A stretch of DNA of 64,000 bases from Parvularcula sp039822105 (lineage in GTDB: Bacteria > Pseudomonadota > Alphaproteobacteria > Caulobacterales > Parvularculaceae): positions 141,288-205,287 of the forward strand of contig JBCBMW010000005.1 in the NCBI GenBank assembly GCA_039822105.1, written 5' to 3'. Below the pieces are notes generated by a model. That model saw nothing but the letters and a program-made list of their open reading frames with translations. It was not told where the DNA came from and did no database searches. Below, in pieces: positions 52,940 through 61,224 of the stretch. Position 1 is the stretch's first letter, and every line of letters starts with the position of its first letter. Made by a program: the position numbers and the translations under genes.

Positions 52940-53740
52940 CTAGAGATCGAGATCCAAACTGACGGCAGCGTGGTCGGAGGGTTTCTCCCATCCGCGGACG
53001 TCCTGATGGATACGGAAGGCCTCACGCCCACCAGCCAGCGCGGCTTCGCGCAAGGGTTCGGTCACCCAAATGTGGTCGAGGCGGCGCCCTTTGTTCGAGG
53101 CGGCCCAGTCTTTCGCCCGGTACGACCACCAGCTGTAGAGCTTCTCATCGTCCGGGGTGAGCTCCCGCGCCACGTCGGTGAAGCCGCCGGCTTTGATCAG
53201 CTTGGCCATTGCTTCTGTTTCAACAGGCGTGTGCGAGACGACCTTCAAGAGCTGTTTGTGGGACCACACATCATTCTCATGCGGTGCGATGTTGAGGTCG
53301 CCGACCAGGATCGCCGGGTCCTTCTTCGCCTTTTTGAAGCGCGTGGTCATCTCAGCCACGAAGTCGAGCTTATGCGCGAACTTGTCGTTCTCCTCCCGGT
53401 CCGGAACATCACCGCCCGCAGGGACGTAGAAGTTGTGGAGCCGCGCGCCGCCAGGAAGCGTCACCGCCATGTGCCGGGCGTCACCCATGCCGCAGAACTC
53501 AATCGGTTCGGGATCCGTGAGCGGAACACGCGACGCGATGGCCACGCCGTGATAGCCCTTCTGGCCATTGATCGCGAGGTGGGGGTAGCCGGCCTTCTCG
53601 AACGCTGCGGATGGGAACTGTCCGTTGTGGCACTTGGTTTCCTGTAGACACAGAACGTCGGGCTGCTGTTCTTTGAGGAAACGTGTGACGAGATCGATGC
53701 GAAGACGAACGGAATTGATGTTCCAAGAAACAATCCGCAT
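52940..53740 (-). CDS. xth: Exodeoxyribonuclease III
   Basis: AP endonuclease/3'-5' exonuclease of base excision repair. MRIVSWNINSVRLR, the catalytic Glu in LCLQETKCHNGQFP, GDLNIAPHENDVW, RLDHIWVTEPL and the final SDHAAVSLDL give the complete active site. 266 residues, normal. In many alphaproteobacteria it follows ftsK and lolA; here it is 5 kb away from lolA. Confidence 0.95.
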   Translation of the reverse strand: MRIVSWNINSVRLRIDLVTRFLKEQQPDVLCLQETKCHNGQFPSAAFEKAGYPHLAINGQKGYHGVAIASRVPLTDPEPIEFCGMGDARHMAVTLPGGARLHNFYVPAGGDVPDREENDKFAHKLDFVAEMTTRFKKAKKDPAILVGDLNIAPHENDVWSHKQLLKVVSHTPVETEAMAKLIKAGGFTDVARELTPDDEKLYSWWSYRAKDWAASNKGRRLDHIWVTEPLREAALAGGREAFRIHQDVRGWEKPSDHAAVSLDLDL

Positions 53741-53743
53741 GCC

Positions 53744-54358
53744 TTAAGCCAACCGCGGGTCGGTGGCGGCGATGTCTTCGTCTTCCAACAGCGTGTCCGT
53801 CAGCTTGAGAAGCGCCGGCGCCTTGCTGCGCCAATCCATCAGATCACTGAGGCGGAAACAGAGCCAATCTGTCATCACGGCCAAAGCGACGGCGTTGATG
53901 CTTTCAGGCTCCTTCGAAGCCCGTGTCGCAGCCGTGTTGAGCGCCGGGAGCGCTGCGGTGAGCCCCTCGGCCCGCCGCCCTTGCCAATGGGCTGAGACCT
54001 CGCCCTCGCTGCGGCGACTTTCAAGGAAATAGGCAACGCCAAGGTCCAAGACACCCATCGCTAGGGCGATATCCGCTTCCACAGCCAAGCGTTCATGCGC
54101 GCCTGCGGGGAACAGATCCCTGGCGCCAAAGGCGTTCAATGTACGGACGATCAGCGTGGTCTCAAGCAGCTGCGTTCCATCCGTCATGATCAGCGCAGGA
54201 ACCTTGCCCAAGGGATTGAGCTTACGGATGCCGTCGTCAAACGGCCCCACCACTTCAAAACGGAATTGCTCGTGAACCTCGGCGCGCCGCCGAACGATCC
54301 GGCAAAGGCGCACATAAGGAGAGGTCAGCGAGCCGTAGAGCGTTCCTTGTTCAGTCAC
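53744..54358 (-). CDS. Glutathione S-transferase family protein
   Basis: N-terminal thioredoxin-like domain (TLYGSLTSPYVRLCRIVRRR, then NPLGKVPALIMTDGTQLLET with the cis-Pro and the Glu/Thr pair binding glutathione) and an all-helical C-terminal domain. 204 residues from a GTG start at 54358; a TTG seven codons upstream is possible. The usual catalytic Ser is in GSLTSPYV. Follows the Cys-rich unknown gene and precedes xth, all on the minus strand. Confidence 0.85.
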   Translation of the reverse strand: MTEQGTLYGSLTSPYVRLCRIVRRRAEVHEQFRFEVVGPFDDGIRKLNPLGKVPALIMTDGTQLLETTLIVRTLNAFGARDLFPAGAHERLAVEADIALAMGVLDLGVAYFLESRRSEGEVSAHWQGRRAEGLTAALPALNTAATRASKEPESINAVALAVMTDWLCFRLSDLMDWRSKAPALLKLTDTLLEDEDIAATDPRLA

Positions 54359-54389
54359 TATGCTCGGGCCTCGTTGCAACGAGGCAGAC

Positions 54390-55625
54390 TTAGCCCTGCG
54401 AGACGCCTTGGGCCAGTGTCGCCGGCCCCTGGCACGGTACCTTCTTGCGCTTCCCGTTCAGCGCAGCACCGCCGCCCAGCATTTTGCTGGTTGTGCTGAT
54501 GTTCAGCTGCCCTTGATAGAGCTCGAGGAAGCAAGCCGCCGCGTTGTGGAGTTCCACCTCACGCGATGGCGCCAGGGGATCGACCTCAATACCAAACACC
54601 AAAAGCTCTGGGCCCAGGTGCTCGTCATCCGCATGCCTATTACTGTCCTGCAGTTCTTTCAGCGCGTTGGTGCGCGAGCAGAAGTTCTGGAAATGAGCGG
54701 GAATGGTGCGAGGGTCAGCCGAGCAGTTCGGCGGCGAGAAGCTCGCCGTGGTCGAGAACACTGTCCTCTGTGCCCGGTCGCAATCGAGACCGTCGAAACC
54801 GCAGACCTGATGCTCAGCAAACCTATAAAGAGACTGGCGACGCGCCTCTGCGATGGGTGCCGGCAGTCCTTTGGTTGCCGAGCCGACCACGAACAGGCCG
54901 TCATAATCGCCAACCCGCTCGAGCAGCGGGGCGTCGAAACTGGTCACCGCACCCATCGCGAAGGGCACGGCGTGGCTTTCCGATGAAACAAGCGACAACG
55001 CATTGTCGCTGGCGCAGTCCTCGGCAGTCCCGTCCGATGCGCAGGTTTTTTCAATCCAAAGAGGCTCAACGACGAAGCGGTCCTGGAAGCGAAGCCGGAC
55101 AATCTCCATACGAACGGCAGAGCCGCCAGCGCAGAACTCAACGAACCCTTCTTCGAGCGAACCATCAGCTTCGCAAAAGGGTGATTGGTATCCGTTGGGC
55201 TGCACCTCGCCGGTGCTGCTGGGAACGCCGGGTGTTCCTTGCGAGGCCTGTTCAGACCCGCCCGTCCCACTGCCGGTCAGACCAGCCGAGCGGCTGTCGA
55301 CATCGCGGCCACCGAAAAGAACCACGACCACCGCCGCAACAGCGACCAGGCCAAGAACCTGAAAGCCTGTGGTGAAAAAGCGCCCTTTGCCCTCGTCCCA
55401 AAACTTCTCGCGATCGGTCCGTTCCGATGGGTGCAAGAGGCGCGGGGGCTCCACCAAAGGCAGCTTCGGCGCCTTGTCGCGCCGTTGAAACAGCGGAATC
55501 TCATCGCGAAAAATGAAGACGCCAAATCCAATGGCCAGGACAAAGCCCGCTGCGAGAACAGCGGTTCCCGTGCTGCTCGTCAAAGCGCCAGCCACCTGTG
55601 TCACTAGTGCCGAAACATCCGTCAT
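54390..55625 (-). CDS. Unknown membrane-anchored, cysteine-rich periplasmic protein
   Basis: 411 residues. A first hydrophobic helix (about 20-39), a basic/Pro-rich loop, a second helix (about 87-104), a Gly/Ser/Thr-rich linker and a large C-terminal region of about 280 residues holding roughly ten cysteines in pairs (SPFCEADG / EFCAGG; KTCASDG / EDCASD; HQVCGFDG / LDCDRA; NCSAD / NFCSR; AACFLE / VPCQGP). The even number and the topology suggest disulfide pairing in the periplasm. No known domain is visible to me. Upstream of the GST gene by 10 bases. Confidence 0.72.
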   Translation of the reverse strand: MTDVSALVTQVAGALTSSTGTAVLAAGFVLAIGFGVFIFRDEIPLFQRRDKAPKLPLVEPPRLLHPSERTDREKFWDEGKGRFFTTGFQVLGLVAVAAVVVVLFGGRDVDSRSAGLTGSGTGGSEQASQGTPGVPSSTGEVQPNGYQSPFCEADGSLEEGFVEFCAGGSAVRMEIVRLRFQDRFVVEPLWIEKTCASDGTAEDCASDNALSLVSSESHAVPFAMGAVTSFDAPLLERVGDYDGLFVVGSATKGLPAPIAEARRQSLYRFAEHQVCGFDGLDCDRAQRTVFSTTASFSPPNCSADPRTIPAHFQNFCSRTNALKELQDSNRHADDEHLGPELLVFGIEVDPLAPSREVELHNAAACFLELYQGQLNISTTSKMLGGGAALNGKRKKVPCQGPATLAQGVSQG

Positions 55626-55735
55626 GGCGTCCCCCGGGAGGCCTCCTCAAACCTTAACGGTTCTTAGCACGCCCCCCAGCCCCTGCCTAGGAGTCCCTTT
55701 TTGACGGTCTTGTGGGCTTGGGGTAGCCGCGGCGC

Positions 55736-56482
55736 ATGTCTGAAACCGCGGCGTTTGAGCTGTCTGCCTCTGCATTTGTTATCATCGCGGCCATCAGCAT
55801 GATTGGTTCGGCTGCCACGGCGGCATTCTCCATCGGCGGCGGGCTTCTTCTTATTGGGACGATGAGCGTCTTGATCCCGCCGGCCGCTGTGATCCCGGTG
55901 CACGGGGTCATTATGGTGGGCTCCAACGCGGGCCGCAGCGCGCTTCTTCTCAGCCATGTCCGGTGGGATATCATCGGCTGGTTCGCACTCGGTGCCCTCA
56001 TCGGCGGTCTTGTTGGATCTCAAGTCGTCTTTGGGTTGCCGGCCAATGTTCTGAGGCTCTGCATCGCGGGCTTCATCATCTTCACCCAGTGGGGCCCCAA
56101 AGTGTCCCTTCCCCTCGGCGCACCTTTTTATGCTTTGGCGGGCAGCCTCTCGATGTTCCTCACGCTGTTCGTGGGCGCGTCGGGGCCATTCATCACCGCG
56201 ATCCTGTCGAGGTTGCCGCAATTCTCCCGGATGGCGCTGATCGCCACCTCAGGAGCCTGCATGACACTGCAGCACTCGGGCAAAGTCGCGATCTTTGGTT
56301 TGGGCGGGTTCGACTACAGCAGCTGGATCCACCTCATGGCGGTCGCCATCGCGGCTGGTTTTGTCGGCACATTTTTGGGCACGAGGCTCCTTAAGCGGAT
56401 TGATGAGCAAATGTTTCGCTCCGTGCTCCGATGGATCCTAACAGCCCTCGCCGGGTGGCTTGTGATCCTCGCTTTTGGCTAG
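55736..56482 (+). CDS. TauE/SafE family sulfite exporter-like protein
   Basis: 248 residues, about seven to eight helices of the DUF81 family. Features: AAISMIGSAATAAFSIGGGLLLIGTM in the first repeat (amphipathic, Gly-rich), VIPVHGVIMVGSNAGR, and in the second half GASGPFITAIL and ATSGACMTLQHSGKVAIF. The family exports sulfite, sulfoacetate or related anions; the substrate here is unknown. No sulfur genes are adjacent. Confidence 0.86.
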   Translation: MSETAAFELSASAFVIIAAISMIGSAATAAFSIGGGLLLIGTMSVLIPPAAVIPVHGVIMVGSNAGRSALLLSHVRWDIIGWFALGALIGGLVGSQVVFGLPANVLRLCIAGFIIFTQWGPKVSLPLGAPFYALAGSLSMFLTLFVGASGPFITAILSRLPQFSRMALIATSGACMTLQHSGKVAIFGLGGFDYSSWIHLMAVAIAAGFVGTFLGTRLLKRIDEQMFRSVLRWILTALAGWLVILAFG

Positions 56483-56529
56483 AGCATTGAAGTTGTGCCT
56501 GTCACAAACTGCTCTGCGCCGCGCTTGTC

Positions 56530-57402
56530 TTAGTCCGAACGTTTGAGCCGTGCCCGGATGTCGATCAGCCGTCCAACCTGTTGGACGAACGCTGGCACCT
56601 CATCAAGTTGCTCTTGAACACGCAGTGCATAGGACAACACCGCAAACACCTCCCCCGCCATGACGCCCTCACCCGAAGCGGCGCGGTAGATAACAAACAC
56701 CACTGCACCCAGGGTGAAGAGCTCCGCAAGCGATCAGCTGGCCGCGTCGAGGTCGGACAAACGAATTCGCAGCTTTGCCATGCGCCCGAAATGAACGTGC
56801 CAACGTCGCGGACGACGATCGCTGATCGCCTCGACTTGCTTCTCCCACTCAGTGTTGAGTGCAACGTTGTTCCGATACGCACGAGTTCCTGTGACGGCAT
56901 TGATGATCAGGATCGGAACCATCAGCCCCAACATGATGACCCCCCACCAGAGATCGTAGAGCGCCAACAGTGCAAGACTCCCGACAAGCCCCACGACCAA
57001 AGCCAAAAGGACCGGCATTTCGTCTTCCATGAACTCAACGAGTTCCTCGATCATCTCAACTCGCGCCGTGATCTCACTGATTGCGACACCGTCATTGCTC
57101 TGATCACGAACCGCTTTTTTGGACATCAGGGCGTTGAGTCGTGAGAAGAGACGCGTGTCATAGAGTTGGCGACATGCGCCAATGGCCATATGGGCCAGCC
57201 AGATCAACACGAACGGCCAGAGGAGCTGAGGCGCGCCCATAATCAAGCCGTTGATCGCCACGCCTATCGCCTACGGATAAGCGAGCTCGAACAGGTTCTC
57301 GACCAAACTGAGAAGATAGGTGAACGCGATCGGAAGAGACTTTTGCTTGAGCGCATCGAGTGCAGCATCTGCTCGAGAGTCAGATGCGTCCGGCCTTGGC
57401 AT
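56530..57402 (-). pseudogene. ABC-transporter-type six-helix membrane domain gene with two in-frame stops
   Basis: The minus-strand frame from ATG 57402 (MPRPDASDSRADAALDALK, with AGGTG upstream) to TAA 56530-56532 is a 290-codon gene broken by TAG at codon 44 (57271-57273) and TGA at codon 223 (56734-56736). Both sides of each stop read as continuous membrane protein: LVENLFELAYP-stop-AIGVAINGLIMG, and RLSDLDAAS-stop-SLAELFTLGAVV. The pattern matches stand-alone ABC transporter transmembrane domains (six helices, EISDR-type coupling region). The intact part between the stops spans 57270-56737. The most likely original codons are Leu or Trp. The frame is otherwise undamaged, so decay looks recent. 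Confidence 0.82.
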
Positions 57403-57587
57403 CAATCACCTGTTTGATGTCTGTCCCCGTACAAAAACATGAGATCAGACCGCACCGCAACACTGCGCTCGTCCACAGGTGTGGTGTGCACACGTGGTTA
57501 TATGGTGGAGACCCGAACGCCTTCGCTATGCACCCGTGTGACGACCATTCAGGTAGAGAGGTGATCGGACGTCGGCGTCTTCCAACT

Positions 57588-58229
57588 CTAAAACAGCGAG
57601 AAGCTTTGGCCGACGACGCTGACCGGCCAACGGCCAAGTTCGAAGAGCCGCAATTTGTACGTGAAGAGATGGTCCTGCGCATCGATCTCAGGGTCAGCCT
57701 CCCCTGCGATGACAGCAAGCGCCGCGCCTGTGGCGGTTTGCACGGCAGCGCCCACGGCGAGGTTCATCACCGCCTCGTCGCCGATCTCCCAAATCGCGCC
57801 CTCTTCCTCCATCGCAGCCTTGGCGGCCTCACCAGCCCGGGAGGTGATGAGCTGCATCGCGATGCCGAGCGCGTCTTCGGACAGGACCTCGAGCGCTTTG
57901 GAGGTGAGATCAGCCCGCGCCAGCTCCTCCGCCTCCCAAGCAAGGCTCGCCCAATCGAGCGTCTCCCCTGCCGCGGCCGCATCCTCAGGGGTCGGCAGAA
58001 TGGCAAGATCAGCCTCGGGAAAGCCAAGGCGATCGACAAAAGCGTAGGCGACGGCGGTCACTTGGTCCGTAGGCGGCTCACCCAAATGGGCAAACCAGGG
58101 CATGCGGTCGAAATTCTCCGCCAATTGCCGTGCACCGACGAGAAGCGGGATCTCGCGCTCCAGCTCACCAAAAAGGGCCGGATCGATCTGTGGTTGGTCT
58201 TCGTTGTCCAAGGAAAGGTGCTCTTCCAA
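57588..58229 (-). CDS. Unknown soluble protein behind a hairpin
   Basis: 213 residues from a TTG start; no ATG or GTG lies in the open frame upstream, which runs to a TAA near 58383. Predicted mostly helical and acidic, Ala/Glu-rich (EAEELARADLTSKALEVLSE, AAKAAMEEEGAIWEIGDEAV). A central Gly/Ala segment (LAVGAAVQTATGAALAVIAG, about residues 158-177) could be a membrane or buried helix. Family not recognised. The translated sequence between the TAA and the TTG also looks protein-like, so the true start is unsettled. The 185 bases after its stop (57403-57587) hold nothing I can name. Confidence 0.62.
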   Translation of the reverse strand: MEEHLSLDNEDQPQIDPALFGELEREIPLLVGARQLAENFDRMPWFAHLGEPPTDQVTAVAYAFVDRLGFPEADLAILPTPEDAAAAGETLDWASLAWEAEELARADLTSKALEVLSEDALGIAMQLITSRAGEAAKAAMEEEGAIWEIGDEAVMNLAVGAAVQTATGAALAVIAGEADPEIDAQDHLFTYKLRLFELGRWPVSVVGQSFSLF

Positions 58230-58237
58230 AACGACTT

Positions 58238-58270
58238 GCGCCCGCCTCTTTGGGGGAAAGAGGCGGGCGC
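58238..58270 (-). promoter_or_regulatory. Perfect 14-bp hairpin just upstream of the unknown gene
   Basis: Arms 58238-58251 and 58257-58270 (GCGCCCGCCTCTTT / AAAGAGGCGGGCGC) around a 5-base loop. On the minus strand it follows lolA and ends 8 bases before the TTG start of the next gene; its 3' arm contains AGAGG, the only Shine-Dalgarno-like stretch there. No T-run, so not an intrinsic terminator. It may sequester the ribosome site. Confidence 0.55.
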
Positions 58271-58427
58271 GGTCTAGGGCGTCTTCCAGGCCAGCGCGGC
58301 CTAGGCAGTTCCGGGGTCGGGGGGCAGAGTGCTCCGGAACCGCAACAACAGAATAGATATTGGCGCTGTTTTCTTCCAGTTACGACTGCGTAGGATTTGA
58401 CTGTTGCCGAATCACTACAGAAATAAG

Positions 58428-59090
58428 TTAACGGTCGCGGATGAAGCTGCCCTCAGCTTCTGGAATCTTGAAAAGGCGAGAAGACAGGCGCCGCTTCTCT
58501 TCCACGTCCTCGAGGCTGATCACGGTGAGGTTGCCGCGCGGGTCATGGAACGACCAGCCCGACAGAACCATCGGCTCCATGTGGAAAAAGAGCGAAAGCT
58601 GACCCTGGAGGTCCTTATCTTTGGCAGCGAGGTCGATGCGCAGGCCGTGCTTGTTCTCCTCGACCGCGAGGATCTCCGCACTGTCGAGATCGAGCTCTGA
58701 CGCCAACAGAAAACGGAGCGGTGTTTGTCCCACCGGATAGCTGTCCGTGGTCTCAAGCTCAGCATCGTGGACATAGACCAAGCCGCCGGTCGCCACGATC
58801 AGCTGCGGGTTCGGCTCATCATACTCAAACCGCAGACGCCCGGGGCGGGAGAGATAGAGCTTGCCCTTCGAGACATTGCCGGAGGGAGCCACCTGCGTGA
58901 ACCGCGCCTCAAGGTTCTGGATCGCGTCGAGGCCAGCAGCGGCCGACTCCAGCAGCGAAAGGCTTCGTTCTTCAGTATCGGTAACGGCTTCTTCTTCAAC
59001 GTCCACCGGCTCGGGCAAAGGCTCTAGCGCTTGTGGTTCCTGCACGGCGACCGCGCCAAGAATAAGAAGCAAACTCGTGATCACTACCAT
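58428..59090 (-). CDS. lolA: Outer-membrane lipoprotein carrier LolA-like protein
   Basis: Periplasmic chaperone that takes lipoproteins from LolCDE to the outer membrane. 220 residues with an N-terminal signal peptide (MVVITSLLLILGAVAV) and an acidic spacer, then the LolA fold: IQNLEARFTQVAPSGNVSKG, LYLSRPGRLRFEYDEPNPQL, LIVATGGLVYVHDAELETT. The last two are the diagnostic strands. Usually sits between ftsK and xth in alphaproteobacteria; here 2.8 kb separates it from ftsK. Confidence 0.88.
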   Translation of the reverse strand: MVVITSLLLILGAVAVQEPQALEPLPEPVDVEEEAVTDTEERSLSLLESAAAGLDAIQNLEARFTQVAPSGNVSKGKLYLSRPGRLRFEYDEPNPQLIVATGGLVYVHDAELETTDSYPVGQTPLRFLLASELDLDSAEILAVEENKHGLRIDLAAKDKDLQGQLSLFFHMEPMVLSGWSFHDPRGNLTVISLEDVEEKRRLSSRLFKIPEAEGSFIRDR

Positions 59091-59229
59091 GAAGCTCCCA
59101 GGGGTTGCCCCTCCCCTAGCGACGCGAAGCGCTATTCCGAAGTGTCGATACTGAAAGGCCTGGCAGACCTCAGCAAAAATCGATGCCCGATTTGCGGCGC
59201 CGAGGCCACCGGTTGTTTGCTAGAGCGAC

Positions 59230-60294
59230 ATGATGATGCTGATGGACAACGCTGACACGCTCTACCAGGCCTTGGTGGAGCGGGACCCAAGCTATGAAGG
59301 CCGGGCCTTTGTAGGGGTGACGAGCACCGGGATTTTCTGCCGCCTCACCTGCCCTGCACGAAAACCGAAACGGGAAAACACCCTGTTCTATGAGAGTGCG
59401 CGCGACTGTGTCGAAGCGGGGTTTCGGCCCTGCAAACGCTGCAAGCCGCTTTCGGCGGCAAGTGAGGTGGACCCGGTCGTCGCGAAGCTCCTTGAGGCAC
59501 TGGGGACGGATCCCGCCCGCCGGTGGAGCGAAGCTGATGTCATCGCGCTGGGCATCGATCCCTCAACCGCGCGCCGGAACTTTCGCAAAGCCTTCGGCGC
59601 GACATTTTTGGAGGTCGCGCGCATGCGGCGTGTGCGAGCCGGCGCAGAGGCGCGCGGAAAAGGAGACAAGACAGTGGAAGCGCAACTTGAGGCGGGATTT
59701 GAATCGTCGAGCGGCTTTCGTTCTGCCTTTGCGAAGCTTCTGGGCCGCGCGCCGGGGACCTTCACGGGCCATGAGGCTTTGAAGGCTGACTTCTTTGACA
59801 CACCGCTCGGCCCGATGATCATCCTCGCCGATGACGAGGCCCTCTGGCTGCTTGAGTTTGCTGACCGCAAAGCGATTGGCCGTCAGCTGCAGGTGGCCGA
59901 GAGAGACTATGGATCTCAAGTGGGCCTTGGCTCGACGGCGGTCACAGAAGAAACCAAGGCCCAACTCACGTCCTACTTCGCCGGGCAGCGCCGCTCTTTC
60001 GATCTTCCCATGGCCCAGTTTGGGACGCCTTTCTTCCAGGACGTCTGGGCAGAGCTGTGCCGCATCCCGGTTGGGACCACCCGAAGCTACAAAGATATGG
60101 CTGAAGCCATTGGCCGCCCCACAGCGATGCGTGCCGTTGCCCGCGCCAATGCCTCCAACCGCCTCGCTATTGTGATCCCTTGCCACCGTGTGATCGCCGC
60201 CAACGGTGATCTTGCCGGCTACGCGGGGGGCGTTTGGCGCAAATCTTGGATCTTGGATCACGAGAGGGAGCTTGGCGCCCAGCTTGTGTCCTAG
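59230..60294 (+). CDS. ada: Ada: bifunctional methylphosphotriester/O6-methylguanine methyltransferase and regulator
   Basis: Suicide DNA-repair protein and transcriptional activator of the adaptive response to alkylation. Zinc-binding N-terminal domain with Cys37, Cys41, Cys68 and Cys71 (GIFCRLTCPAR, FRPCKRCKPL); a reduced AraC-type helix-turn-helix (about 85-165, ARRNFRKAFGATFLEVARMR); and the C-terminal methyltransferase with catalytic Cys in IVIPCHRVIAA. 354 residues, as in E. coli. Starts at 59230, 59233 or 59242 are possible. Transcribed away from lolA. Confidence 0.95.
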   Translation: MMMLMDNADTLYQALVERDPSYEGRAFVGVTSTGIFCRLTCPARKPKRENTLFYESARDCVEAGFRPCKRCKPLSAASEVDPVVAKLLEALGTDPARRWSEADVIALGIDPSTARRNFRKAFGATFLEVARMRRVRAGAEARGKGDKTVEAQLEAGFESSSGFRSAFAKLLGRAPGTFTGHEALKADFFDTPLGPMIILADDEALWLLEFADRKAIGRQLQVAERDYGSQVGLGSTAVTEETKAQLTSYFAGQRRSFDLPMAQFGTPFFQDVWAELCRIPVGTTRSYKDMAEAIGRPTAMRAVARANASNRLAIVIPCHRVIAANGDLAGYAGGVWRKSWILDHERELGAQLVS

Positions 60295-60354
60295 AACGGG
60301 ACAGCCGTTAACCCTCTGAAACAAAGAGCTATTGATTTAGTTCAAATTGTATAT

Positions 60355-60367
60355 GTGATGACATCAC
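60355..60367. promoter_or_regulatory. Palindrome upstream of the second sorting-signal gene
   Basis: GTGATG-A-CATCAC, ending 18 bases before the ATG at 60386. It overlaps the expected start of transcription in an AT-rich stretch, consistent with a repressor site. Confidence 0.35.
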
Positions 60368-60385
60368 GGCAGTTGAGAGGGAATT

Positions 60386-61081
60386 ATGTCGAACACATTT
60401 CGCACGCTGGTAGCCGGCCTCGCCGCTGCCGCGACCACCACAGCCGGCGCCAACGCCGCTGTTTTTCTTGAACAAGGCCTGAACACTTACGAGCTTTCGG
60501 CCTTTCAATTCGATGGCAGCGCAGCCCAAGCCTACAGCTTCGGCAGCCCAGTCGACTTCAGCTACAATGGTGACACCGTTCACGGCCTTCCGACGGCTGA
60601 AGATGGTGTGGCCAAGCTGTTCCTCGTCAATACGACGGATGACGGCCTGACCCTTTTCGGTGTCTTTGACTCCGTCAGCGACGGCTCAGAAGGCTCGCAA
60701 GACAGCGAGTGGTTCTACATCGAAGGCGACAGCGACGGCGCTCTGCTCGTTCGCGACGACAATGACGGCAATGACGTCTACAACGAAACCACGCACGGCT
60801 ATCACCTGGACCACCAGTGGAATGCTTGCTGTACTGACGGTTTCGTCTTTAGCCTGAACTTCGATATGTTTGATCTTCTTGGCGACCTGTCAGAGGGCGG
60901 CACTGGCCTCGACACCCTCGTCTTCGTGACACCTGACGAAGAAATCGAGCTATCTTTCCACGATGCTTTCCGGATCTACGGTGAAGCTGGTGAAGTTCCG
61001 CTTCCAGCAGCTCTGCCGCTTGGCGCTGTTGGTTTTGCGAGCCTGATGGGCGTGGCCCGTCGTCGTCGCCGCAAAGCGTAA
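60386..61081 (+). CDS. Exported protein with VPLPA-CTERM sorting signal (2)
   Basis: 231 residues. Signal peptide (MSNTFRTLVAGLAAAATTTA, cleavage near ANA-A), an acidic, Asp/Ser/Gly-rich beta body with one Cys pair (NACCTD), and the C-terminal signal EVPLPAALPLGAV, a hydrophobic helix and RRRRRKA. GAGAGGG precedes the ATG. The body resembles other short secreted VPLPA-type proteins of alphaproteobacteria; function unknown. Followed by its own terminator. Confidence 0.85.
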   Translation: MSNTFRTLVAGLAAAATTTAGANAAVFLEQGLNTYELSAFQFDGSAAQAYSFGSPVDFSYNGDTVHGLPTAEDGVAKLFLVNTTDDGLTLFGVFDSVSDGSEGSQDSEWFYIEGDSDGALLVRDDNDGNDVYNETTHGYHLDHQWNACCTDGFVFSLNFDMFDLLGDLSEGGTGLDTLVFVTPDEEIELSFHDAFRIYGEAGEVPLPAALPLGAVGFASLMGVARRRRRKA

Positions 61082-61104
61082 GCGACCCTACACAAGTGAA
61101 GAAG

Positions 61105-61133
61105 AAGGCGGCCCTCCCGTGGCCGCCTTTTTT
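61105..61133 (+). terminator. Rho-independent terminator after sorting-signal protein (2)
   Basis: AAGGCGGCC (61105-61113) with GGCCGCCTT (61121-61129), 7-base loop, then a T-run to 61133. It separates the two tandem sorting-signal genes into two transcripts. Confidence 0.9.
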
Positions 61134-61156
61134 ATTGGCGCACAGACCACACCCTC

Positions 61157-61172
61157 TCACCCATTTGGGTGA
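61157..61172. promoter_or_regulatory. Palindrome upstream of the third sorting-signal gene
   Basis: TCACCCA-TT-TGGGTGA, 7-base arms, about 52 bases before ATG 61225. Sequence differs from the palindrome of the neighbouring gene, so different regulators are possible. Confidence 0.35.
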
Positions 61173-61224
61173 TTTACATCCTGAGCTCCCCTCACCACTA
61201 CTGACAGCAAGAGGGGATAGGATC

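Noticed and set aside
56734..57273. TGA or TAG in the ABC-type gene as selenocysteine or pyrrolysine codons
   Set aside because: Two different stop codons in one gene, flanked by hydrophobic helix sequence rather than a redox site, and no special RNA element seen; loss of function is simpler.
60354..60368. CRP-like site TGTGA...TCAC before the second sorting-signal gene
   Set aside because: The half-site spacing is five bases with symmetry around a single A, whereas CRP/FNR-type sites need a six- or four-base spacer; I keep it only as a palindrome of unknown use.
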